Part shown: positions 1 to 6,568 of the stretch, in pieces
How the letters are laid out: the number at the start of each line of letters is the position of its first letter
Position numbering within the stretch: position 1 is the first letter of the stretch
Source: Dokdonella_A sp040002595
Lineage (GTDB): Bacteria > Pseudomonadota > Gammaproteobacteria > Xanthomonadales > Rhodanobacteraceae
Assembly: GCA_040002595.1 (NCBI GenBank)
Contig: JBDUED010000082.1
Span: 1 to 10,157 of the forward strand
Length of the DNA stretch: 10,157 nt
Direction: 5' to 3'
Notes under the pieces: generated by a model
What the model was told of the DNA's origin: nothing
The model's input: the letters and a program-made list of their open reading frames with translations, nothing else
Database searches by the model: none
Made by a program: the position numbers and the translations under genes

Positions 1-2
1 GC

Positions 3-101
3 AATCCGTATATCCGCAAAGGACTCGAACGCGCCGGATTCAAGGGCGGATGGCTCGATAAGCCGGTCGAAAAGGACGCCGGCGCGAAGGCGGGCCGATG
101 A
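3..101 (+). CDS. C-terminal end of an upstream gene, possibly a glycosidase (partial)
   Basis: An open frame enters from the left edge and gives 32 residues, beginning NPYIRKGLERAGF and ending in a charged, Ala/Gly-rich tail (DAGAKAGR), before TGA at 99-101. The stop overlaps the ATG of the next gene (ATGA at 98-101), so it is very probably the preceding gene of the same operon. The segment 'NP-x-I-x-x-GL-x-x-AGF' resembles, from memory, the extreme C-terminus of some six-hairpin glucanases of the GH144/COG5368 kind, where a late 'GL..LGF' motif is common. This is too short to prove anything. The family call is a guess; that this is the end of a coding gene is fairly safe given the overlap and frame. 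Confidence 0.6.
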   Translation, partial: NPYIRKGLERAGFKGGWLDKPVEKDAGAKAGR

Positions 102-1438
102 CTCCAGGCGAACCCGTCAGGTCTGCGCAAACATTGCGAGGTATTCGGCGCCACACTGGCCTATGCCTTCAGGTGTTCGTGCTCGCGGGCATGTGTGCGA
201 CAGGGGTGATGCTGGATGGCTGCAGCAAGACCCAGCCCGGCATCACCGTGATCCGGTTCTGGACGATCGGCAACGAAGGCGAAGTGGTGCAGCCGCTGCT
301 GCGACAGTTCGAGCGCTCGCATCCGTCCATCCGCATCGACACCCAACAACTTCCACTCACCGCCGCGCACGAAAAGCTGCTGACGGCATTTGCCGGTAAC
401 GCCCTGCCGGACATCGGCCAGCTCGGCAATACCTGGATCCCGGAACTGGCCACGCTCGGTGCGTTGTCCCCGCTGCAGGCCGATGTGGACGCCTCAGCCG
501 TTGTGCACGGTGCTGACTACTTCACCGGCATCTGGGACACCAATGTCATCGGCGGGGTCTTGTACGGGATCCCATGGTATGTCGACACGCGCCTGCTGTT
601 CTATCGCAAGGATCTGTTGGCGCGCGCCGGATTCGATCATCCCCCGCGCGACTGGCCCGAATGGCGCCAACAGCTCGCCGCGATCAAGGTATTGGCCGGC
701 CCGGACAAGTATTCGATCCTGTTGCCGCTGAACGAATTCGAGCCGTTGCTCAACCTTGCCATACAGCAACCCGATCCATTGCTGCGCGACAATGACACGC
801 GCGGCAATTTCCAAAGCGCTGGTTTTCGGCGCGCGTTCGCGTTCTACATCGACATGTTCCGGCTAAGCTGGGCGCCTGCGATGAGCGCCACGCAGATTTC
901 CAATGTATGGGACGAATTCGCCGCCGGGTTCTACGCGTTCTATATCACAGGCCCGTGGAATGTCGGGGAGTTCAGCCGCCGTTTGCCGCAGCGTCTGGCC
1001 AACGACTGGGGTACCGCGCCCCTGCCTGGCCCAGACGGACCCGGCGCCGCGATTGGCGGCGGCAGCAGTCTGGTCATCTTCAGCCGCTCCGAGCACAAGC
1101 GCGAAGCCTGGCAACTCATCGAATTTCTGTCGCAGCCGGAGCAGCAACTGCGCTTCCATCAACTGAGCGGCGATCTGCCGCCGCGGCGCAGTGTGTGGAA
1201 CGATCCGGTGCTTGCGAACGATCCACATGCGAAGGCATTTCGCGACCAGCTTGAACGCGTGAAGCCTGCACCAAAGGTACCCGAATGGGAACGCATCGCG
1301 CAGCAGATGAGGCTGACCGCCGAACGCGTCGTGCGCGGCAACGAGCCAATCGACCAGGCCTTGCGCGAACTCGACGCAAGCGCGGACGTGATTCTCGAAA
1401 AGCGGCGCTGGATGCTCCAGCAGGACCGCCATCCATGA
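98..1438 (+). CDS. Sugar ABC transporter substrate-binding lipoprotein (SBP family 1)
   Basis: 446 residues, the usual length for extracellular sugar-binding proteins of the MalE/UgpB class (SBP_bac_1). It should capture an oligosaccharide in the periplasm and deliver it to the permease pair encoded just downstream. A basic stretch (RGIRRH, 14-19) precedes a hydrophobic segment (about 21-39) and Cys42, the presumed lipidated residue; the lipobox reads LDGC, with an unusual Asp. Family features follow: 'IRFWTIGNEGEV' (52-63) at the start of the mature fold, 'GVLYGIPWYVDTRLLFYRK' (153-171), 'ITGPWNVGEF' (283-292), and 'GGGSSLVIFSRS' (320-331) followed by 'AWQLIEFLSQPEQQ' (337-350). The ATG at 98 overlaps the preceding stop, with an AAGG about 7 bases upstream. 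The ligand cannot be read from sequence; a glucose oligosaccharide is inferred from the neighbouring Glk and GH1 genes. Confidence 0.93.
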   Translation: MTPGEPVRSAQTLRGIRRHTGLCLQVFVLAGMCATGVMLDGCSKTQPGITVIRFWTIGNEGEVVQPLLRQFERSHPSIRIDTQQLPLTAAHEKLLTAFAGNALPDIGQLGNTWIPELATLGALSPLQADVDASAVVHGADYFTGIWDTNVIGGVLYGIPWYVDTRLLFYRKDLLARAGFDHPPRDWPEWRQQLAAIKVLAGPDKYSILLPLNEFEPLLNLAIQQPDPLLRDNDTRGNFQSAGFRRAFAFYIDMFRLSWAPAMSATQISNVWDEFAAGFYAFYITGPWNVGEFSRRLPQRLANDWGTAPLPGPDGPGAAIGGGSSLVIFSRSEHKREAWQLIEFLSQPEQQLRFHQLSGDLPPRRSVWNDPVLANDPHAKAFRDQLERVKPAPKVPEWERIAQQMRLTAERVVRGNEPIDQALRELDASADVILEKRRWMLQQDRHP

Positions 1439-1539
1439 AATATGCTGCCCTAGTCGTGACCGAGCGTGAAAGCTCGGCTTTCGCACAACCTCGCGATACC
1501 CATCCCGATGGTGATCCAGCCCCCACGGAAATCCGATGA
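1435..1539 (+). CDS. Possible 34-residue small ORF bridging binding protein and permease
   Basis: The frame ATG 1435 to TGA 1537-1539 encodes 34 residues, starting MKYAALVVTERESS and ending DPAPTEIR. Its ATG overlaps the stop of the binding-protein gene (ATGA 1435-1438), and its stop overlaps the ATG of the first permease (ATGA 1536-1539). It therefore exactly fills what otherwise looks like a 97-base intergenic gap, in an operon where the other junctions are ATGA overlaps too. A CAGGA at 1421-1425 lies 9 bases before the ATG, a credible ribosome binding site. The peptide has no recognisable domain, signal peptide or membrane helix. It could be a real small protein, a ribosome-carrying bridge that couples permease translation to the binding protein, or chance. 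The hairpins at 1460-1484 lie inside it. Confidence 0.35.
   Translation: MKYAALVVTERESSAFAQPRDTHPDGDPAPTEIR
1460..1484 (+). promoter_or_regulatory. Two overlapping, mutually exclusive hairpins between binding protein and permease
   Basis: Hairpin A pairs CCGAGC (1460-1465) with GCTCGG (1472-1477) around a 6-base loop. Hairpin B pairs GTGAAAGC (1466-1473) with GCTTTCGC (1477-1484), eight pairs including one G-U, around the loop TCG. Bases 1472-1473 and 1477 pair in both structures and each loop supplies bases for the other's stem, so they cannot coexist. No T-run follows, so this is not a classical intrinsic terminator. Its position recalls the malE-malF intergenic region of E. coli, where stem-loops protect the upstream message so that binding protein outnumbers permease. 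That role here is inference. Confidence 0.45.
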
Positions 1540-2414
1540 GCGAACGCCGCGCCGCATGGCTGTTCCTCGCGCCCGCCCTGCTGGTCATCGGCGTTTTTTT
1601 TCTGGTGCCGGTGCTCGCCGCTTTCGCGTTGAGCCTGACCGATTTCGACCTCTACGCACTGGCAGACCTGCATAACCTGCGTTTTGTCGGTTTTGGCAAT
1701 TACGTCGACATCCTGCGCACGCCGCTGTTCTGGAAATCGCTGCTCAACACGCTGTATTTCGTCGTGGTGGGTGTGCCGCTGTCGATCGCGGCCTCGCTCG
1801 GTGCAGCGCTGTTGCTCGATTCGAAACTCGCCCGCTGCAAGGGGTTTTTTCGCACCGCGCTGTTCGCGCCGGTTGTGACCACGGTCGTCGCCGTCGCGGT
1901 AATCTGGCGATATCTGTTGCACACGCGCTATGGCCTGATCAACTACGCACTGGCGCATCTGGGCATCGCACCGATCGACTGGCTCGGTGATCCGCACTGG
2001 TCGATGCCGGCAATCATTCTTTTTGCGGTGTGGAAAAACTTTGGTTACAACATGATCATTCTGCTCGCCGCACTGCAAGGCATTCCGGGCGAACTGTACG
2101 AAGCCGCACGCATCGACGGGGCAGCCTGGCGACAGCAGTTGCGGCACATCACCCTGCCGATGCTGCGGCCGGCGTTTCTGCTCGTCTCGATCATCACTGT
2201 CGCCGGCTATTTTCAATTGTTTGCCGAACCGTACGTGATGACCCAGGGCGATCCGCTGCAAAGCACAGTCAGCGTGCTTTATTTCATGTATGACGAAGGT
2301 TTCAAGTGGTGGAGTCTCGGGCGCGCGTCGGCGATCGCGTTCCTTTTGTTCGTGTTGATCCTCGGCGCAACGGGCGTGCTGCTGCGCTTCGGCCGACGCG
2401 GAGATACGCAATGA
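1536..2414 (+). CDS. Sugar ABC transporter permease, MalF/UgpA type
   Basis: 292 residues, typical length for the first inner-membrane subunit of a CUT1-class carbohydrate importer. Hydrophobic segments are visible at about 8-32, 70-94, 108-126, 157-180, 213-233 and 264-284, giving roughly six membrane helices. The cytoplasmic coupling loop with the EAA motif is clear at 189-211 (EAARIDGAAW followed by ITLPMLRP); it docks onto the ATPase. 'FVGFGNYVDIL' (50-60) is the usual periplasmic element after the first helix in this family. The start ATG has CGGAA at 1526-1530 and overlaps the stop of the small open frame in front. Its own TGA overlaps the ATG of the next permease, implying coupled synthesis of the two subunits. 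An 8-T tract (1594-1601) falls in codons for Val-Phe-Phe in the first helix. Confidence 0.95.
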   Translation: MSERRAAWLFLAPALLVIGVFFLVPVLAAFALSLTDFDLYALADLHNLRFVGFGNYVDILRTPLFWKSLLNTLYFVVVGVPLSIAASLGAALLLDSKLARCKGFFRTALFAPVVTTVVAVAVIWRYLLHTRYGLINYALAHLGIAPIDWLGDPHWSMPAIILFAVWKNFGYNMIILLAALQGIPGELYEAARIDGAAWRQQLRHITLPMLRPAFLLVSIITVAGYFQLFAEPYVMTQGDPLQSTVSVLYFMYDEGFKWWSLGRASAIAFLLFVLILGATGVLLRFGRRGDTQ

Positions 2415-3232
2415 ACGCGCGCGTCGCCAAGACGATCGTCAACGGACTACTCGTGGCAGCCGCGTTCATCGCGTTGTTTCCTCTGGCATGGATGGCATCG
2501 GTTTCTTTCATGCAACCAGGCGAAGCCAGCGCGTTCCCGCCGCCGCTGTTGCCGGCGCATGCGACGTTGGCGAATTATCACGTGTTGTTTGAACGCGCCG
2601 GCATGGGTCGCTATCTCGTCAACAGCCTGCTGGTCGCCACCGCAACCACTGCGTTGTCGCTGCTATTCAATCTTGCCGCCGGTTACGCATTCGCAAAATT
2701 ACACTTTGCCGGGCGCGAGCGCCTCTTTCGCAGCCTGCTTGGCGCGCTGGTGATCCCGGCGCAGGTCGCGATGATTCCATTGTTCCTGATGATGAAATGG
2801 TTGGGGCTGGTCAACAACTACGGTGGCGTCGTGGTACCAGCACTGGCGAGCGTGTTCGGTATTTTTCTGGTTCGTCAATACGCGCAATCGATTCCCAACG
2901 AACTGCTGGAGGCGGCGCGCATCGACGGCGCCGGCGAAGGGCGTATTTTCGCGACGATCGTGTTGCCGCTGCTCAAACCGATCATCGTGACGCTGGCGAT
3001 CTTCACGTTTCTGGCGAGCTGGAACGATTTCATGTGGCCGCTGATCGTGCTCAGCGACCAGGCGTGGCAGACCGCGCCGGTCGCGCTGGCCGGTCTCTCG
3101 CGCGAGCACGTGCAGGACAATGAGCTGATGATGGCCGGCTCGGTGGTCACCACGTTGCCCGTGCTGATCCTGTTTCTCGCATTGCAACGCCATTACATCC
3201 AGGGCCTGCTGCTCGGCAGCGTCAAGGGATGA
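2411..3232 (+). CDS. Sugar ABC transporter permease, MalG/UgpE type
   Basis: 273 residues, the normal size of the second permease of a CUT1 sugar importer. Hydrophobic stretches at about 9-30, 69-95, 108-129, 138-156, 190-212 and 243-262 indicate around six membrane helices. The EAA coupling loop is at 167-190 (EAARIDGAGEG, then IVLPLLKP), and the C-terminus ends 'HYIQGLLLGSVKG', matching the 'F.. GL..GAVKG' tail usual for MalG-like proteins. The frame is open further upstream to 2306, but the family N-terminus, the GGAG at 2400-2403 and the ATGA overlap with the first permease all select ATG 2411. It should pair with the preceding permease; the ATPase that energises them is not encoded here. 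Confidence 0.95.
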   Translation: MNARVAKTIVNGLLVAAAFIALFPLAWMASVSFMQPGEASAFPPPLLPAHATLANYHVLFERAGMGRYLVNSLLVATATTALSLLFNLAAGYAFAKLHFAGRERLFRSLLGALVIPAQVAMIPLFLMMKWLGLVNNYGGVVVPALASVFGIFLVRQYAQSIPNELLEAARIDGAGEGRIFATIVLPLLKPIIVTLAIFTFLASWNDFMWPLIVLSDQAWQTAPVALAGLSREHVQDNELMMAGSVVTTLPVLILFLALQRHYIQGLLLGSVKG

Positions 3233-6200
3233 ACGTGCGCACCGTCCTGGGCTGCGCGGCCGTGCTCGCTTTTGCGCGTAGTGCGCTCGCTGCAGACGAG
3301 ACCGTCCGCGTGCTTGATTCGTTCGGCGACGCGCACGCATGGACAGCACTCGCCTCCGATCAAGTGGGCGCCTCGCTGCATCTTGCACAGCAAAGCGATG
3401 GTAGCAACGCGCTCTGCCTCGCCTTCGATTTCCACGGCGTCTCCGGTTACGCGGCGATGCGGCGCCCGCTCGCGATCGACTATCCGGACAATTACCAATT
3501 TGAATATCGCCTCCGCGGCGATGCGCCGGACAACACGCTGCAGTTCAAGCTGATCGATGCCAGCGGCGACAACGTCTGGTGGATGAATCATCCTGACTTT
3601 GTTTTTCCGCACGACTGGCAGCAACAACGCGTTCGCAAGCGACAGGTCGACTTCGCCTGGGGTCCGTCGCCCGACAAGACCTTGCGCCACAGCACATCGA
3701 TCGAATTCACCGTCTACGCCGGCAAGGGTGGTCGTGGCGACGTCTGTTTCGATCGTCTTGCGTTGCGCGCCCTGCCGATGCCGCCCCAAACTCCACCGCA
3801 GCCGATCGCCTACGCCACGTCGGCGTTGCCGAATGCTCCCGCCAAAAAAGCGCTCGATGGCGATCCGGCAACCGCGTGGCGCAGCGATCCGCGCCGCGGT
3901 ACGGAGCAGTCGTTCACGCTCGATCTTGGTTTCAAGCGCGAATTTGGCGGTTTGCTGCTGCACTGGGCTGATGGTGCATTCGCATCGCGCTACGACATCG
4001 AATTCTCCGATGACGCGCGCGCGTGGCGAACCGTCCGCCGCGTCACCTTGGGCAATGGCGGCGTCGATCCACTGAATCTGCCCGAGTCGCAAGCACGCTA
4101 CGTCCGCCTCGCTCTGCACGACAGCCCGAACAGGCGCTACGCACTGGCTGAAATCGAAATCGAGAATCTCGCCTTCGGCGCCAGCGCGAACGCGTTTTTT
4201 TCCGTACTCGCCAAGGCTGCGCCACGCGGTCGCTATCCGCGCGGCTTCTACGACGAACAAACCTACTGGACCGTGGTCGGTATCGATGGCGGGCACACCA
4301 GCGGTCTGCTATCCGAAGACGGAGCGCTGGAAGTTGCACGCGGCGGTTTTTCAATCGAACCATTCCTGATCGAACATGGCTCGCTTGCTACGTGGGCAGA
4401 CGCCGGTATCGTCCATTCGCTGATGGATGGCTACCTGCCGATGCCTCGCGTTGAGTGGTCGCACGATGGCCTGCGCCTGACCACGGCAGCATTTGGAACT
4501 GGCACGCGCGACACTTCCCGGCTGCTCGCGAGCTATACGCTCGAGAACACCACTGACCACGAACGCTGGCCCACGCTCGCGCTCGCCATACGACCGTTCC
4601 AGGTCAATCCGTCCGTGCAATTTCTCAATACGCCCGGTGGCGTAAGTCCGATCCACGATCTCGCGTTTTCGGGCAGTGCGGTTCTGGTCGATGGCAAGCC
4701 GCGCGTGTTTGCATTGGCGCCTCCCGATGCGGTTATCGCCAGCACGTTCGATGCGGGCATGGTAGTGGAGCATCTCATTGCAGACGCGCGACCCCGACAG
4801 TCCAATACCTCACTGCACGACGACACCGGCCTCGCCTCGGGCGCACTGCTATATCGAATCCGCCTGCCCGCGCATGCGACACGTGTGATCGGTCTTGCGA
4901 TCCCGCTCGATGGCGGGATTCAACCGCCTACGCTCGACCCGGCGGATGTGTCGCGCTGGCTGTCGATTCAGCAAGCCGCCACCGCCACCGAGTGGCATCG
5001 CAAGCTCGACGACGTCGTGTTGCGACTGCCACCCGAAGCTCGCCCACTTGTTGATACGTTGCGCACCGCGCTTGCCGACATCCTGATCAGCCGCGATGGC
5101 GCGGCGATACAACCCGGCACGCGCGCCTACGCGCGCTCATGGATTCGCGATGGTGCAATGATTTCCGAGTCTCTGTTGCGACTGGGTCACGCCGAAGTCG
5201 CGCGCGACTATCTCCAATGGTTCGCGCCGTATCAGTTCCACAATGGCAAGGTGCCGTGCTGTGTCGATGCGCGTGGTGCCGACCCGGTCGCCGAAAACGA
5301 CAGCCACGGCGAACTGATCCATCTGGTCAACGAGGTATTCCGCTACACCAGCGATCGCGCACTGCTGAAAACGATGTGGCCGCACGTCGCGGCAGCGACG
5401 CGCTACATGGACACGCTTCGGGCGAGCGAACGCACGCCACTCAACCGAACCCCGGCACGCCGCGCATTTTATGGCCTGATGCCGGCCTCGATCAGCCACG
5501 AAGGTTATTCGGCCAAACCGATGCATTCGTACTGGGACGATTTCTGGGCACTGACGGGCTACGACGACGCGCTTTACATCGCCACTGAACTCGGCCGCAG
5601 CGCTGATGTGCAGCGTATGTCGAAATCCCGCGATCAATTTCGCGCCGATCTCTACGCTTCAATCGATGCCGCTGTCGCTGCACACGCTATCGATTACCTG
5701 CCAGGCAGCGCGGAACTCGGCGACTTCGATCCAACCTCAACCACGATTGCGCTGTCGCCTGCCGGCCAGCAGGCAGCGCTTGCGCCCGGTCTCCTGCACA
5801 CCACGTTTGAACGCTACTGGAAAAATTTCACCGAGCGACGCGCGCATGCGCAATGGACGGACTACACGCCCTACGAATGGCGCACGGTTGGCAGCTTCGT
5901 GCGCCTCGGCTGGCGCGAACGTGCGAGCGAGGCCAGCGATTTCTTCATGCGCGATCGGCGACCTGTCGGCTGGAACCAGTGGGCCGAAGTGGTCGGTCGA
6001 ATCGCGCGCGAATCGCGCTTCATTGGGGACATGCCGCACGGCTGGGTTGCATCGGATTTCATCAACGCGACGCTTGATCGTTTCGCTTACGAGCGCGCCA
6101 GAGATCACGCGTTGATACTCGCAGCCGGCGTGCCATCAACGTGGTTCGAAGGCGAAGGCATCGCAATCGAGAACCTGCGCACGCCTTACGGGCGGCTTTC

Positions 6201-6417
6201 GTATTCGTTGAAGCGAAGCGCTGGCACGCTGCACCTGCACATCGACAGGCGAGGCATGACGGTGCCGCCGGGCGGCTTCGTCCTCGCGCTGCCCGATAAC
6301 GATCCGGCACGCGCCAGCGTTGAGCGCAATCGGTTTGGAGCGCCAACTGAACTGCGCATCAATGCCTTGCCGGCGCAACTGGTCATCGACGAAACAAAAC
6401 GCCAGACTTCCTATTGA
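3229..6417 (+). CDS. Exported multidomain protein: beta-sandwich and discoidin modules plus six-hairpin glycosidase-like region
   Basis: 1062 residues. A short signal peptide (about 1-22, cleavage near SALA-A) predicts Sec export; there are no later membrane helices. Residues ~25-183 look like a jelly-roll carbohydrate-binding module of the CBM11/CIA30 sort ('FEYRLRG', 'FKLIDASGDNVWW', 'FTVYAG', 'VCFDRLAL'). Residues ~190-316 are an F5/8 type C (discoidin) domain: 'ALDGDPATAWRSDP', 'FTLDLG', 'YDIEFSDD', 'YVRLAL'. A further beta-rich region covers ~320-600 ('YTLENTTDHERWPTLALAIRP', 434-456). A helical region from ~605 to ~960 carries 'RSWIRDGAMISESLLRLGH' (636-654), 'NDSHGELIHLVNEVFRY' (690-706), 'SYWDDFWAL' (767-775), 'WTDYTPYEWRTVGSF' (876-890), and is followed by a beta tail. 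WIRD and the Asp/Glu-rich helix ends resemble (alpha/alpha)6 glycosidases (GH15, GH63, GH94 type). Likely catalytic acids (D641, E695, D770/D771, D832/D834) are guesses. Its ATG overlaps the permease stop; the AAGGG abuts the ATG, so initiation probably depends on coupling. I know of no characterised member; substrate unknown. Confidence 0.85.
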   Translation: MNVRTVLGCAAVLAFARSALAADETVRVLDSFGDAHAWTALASDQVGASLHLAQQSDGSNALCLAFDFHGVSGYAAMRRPLAIDYPDNYQFEYRLRGDAPDNTLQFKLIDASGDNVWWMNHPDFVFPHDWQQQRVRKRQVDFAWGPSPDKTLRHSTSIEFTVYAGKGGRGDVCFDRLALRALPMPPQTPPQPIAYATSALPNAPAKKALDGDPATAWRSDPRRGTEQSFTLDLGFKREFGGLLLHWADGAFASRYDIEFSDDARAWRTVRRVTLGNGGVDPLNLPESQARYVRLALHDSPNRRYALAEIEIENLAFGASANAFFSVLAKAAPRGRYPRGFYDEQTYWTVVGIDGGHTSGLLSEDGALEVARGGFSIEPFLIEHGSLATWADAGIVHSLMDGYLPMPRVEWSHDGLRLTTAAFGTGTRDTSRLLASYTLENTTDHERWPTLALAIRPFQVNPSVQFLNTPGGVSPIHDLAFSGSAVLVDGKPRVFALAPPDAVIASTFDAGMVVEHLIADARPRQSNTSLHDDTGLASGALLYRIRLPAHATRVIGLAIPLDGGIQPPTLDPADVSRWLSIQQAATATEWHRKLDDVVLRLPPEARPLVDTLRTALADILISRDGAAIQPGTRAYARSWIRDGAMISESLLRLGHAEVARDYLQWFAPYQFHNGKVPCCVDARGADPVAENDSHGELIHLVNEVFRYTSDRALLKTMWPHVAAATRYMDTLRASERTPLNRTPARRAFYGLMPASISHEGYSAKPMHSYWDDFWALTGYDDALYIATELGRSADVQRMSKSRDQFRADLYASIDAAVAAHAIDYLPGSAELGDFDPTSTTIALSPAGQQAALAPGLLHTTFERYWKNFTERRAHAQWTDYTPYEWRTVGSFVRLGWRERASEASDFFMRDRRPVGWNQWAEVVGRIARESRFIGDMPHGWVASDFINATLDRFAYERARDHALILAAGVPSTWFEGEGIAIENLRTPYGRLSYSLKRSAGTLHLHIDRRGMTVPPGGFVLALPDNDPARASVERNRFGAPTELRINALPAQLVIDETKRQTSY

Positions 6418-6568
6418 TCGGGCACCAAACAGTGTGGATGCGTACCAATTTCCTTTGCTCGCGCCAGCGGAAGCCGGAGTCGGCACTGGTGAAGAAATCG
6501 CTTCGGCAAATTCAATCAGTTAATTCCGAACCCATAGCGGGCGAACGCTGCGGTAGACGCGAGGCGAC
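6418..6568 (+). other. Intergenic gap with a compound hairpin and an AT-rich stretch
   Basis: This is the largest non-coding gap on the plus strand (151 bases). A two-part stem pairs CGCCAG (6462-6467) with CTGGTG (6486-6491, one G-U) and GCCG (6473-6476) with CGGC (6481-6484) around loop GAGT. No T-run follows, so intrinsic termination is doubtful. The most AT-rich part, about 6508-6526, could hold a promoter for the following oxidoreductase, but I see no convincing -35/-10 pair. Confidence 0.3.

Noticed and set aside
2306..2410. N-terminal extension of the second permease from an upstream ATG
   Set aside because: The added 35 residues are Arg-rich and overlap the first permease; ATG 2411 has a GGAG seven bases upstream and fits the MalG-type N-terminus.
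1116..2411. 431-codon open frame on the minus strand opposite the binding protein and first permease
   Set aside because: Arg/Gln/His-rich, no recognisable motif, and fully antisense to genes with clear family signatures; a GC-rich shadow frame.
3193..4296. 367-codon open frame on the minus strand opposite the start of the large exported protein
   Set aside because: No domain features and it lies over the signal peptide and discoidin coding region on the other strand; best explained as a shadow.
6500..6568. Promoter for the oxidoreductase gene
   Set aside because: The AT-rich bases around 6508-6526 offer no -35 and -10 pair with acceptable match and spacing, so no promoter was listed as a separate feature.
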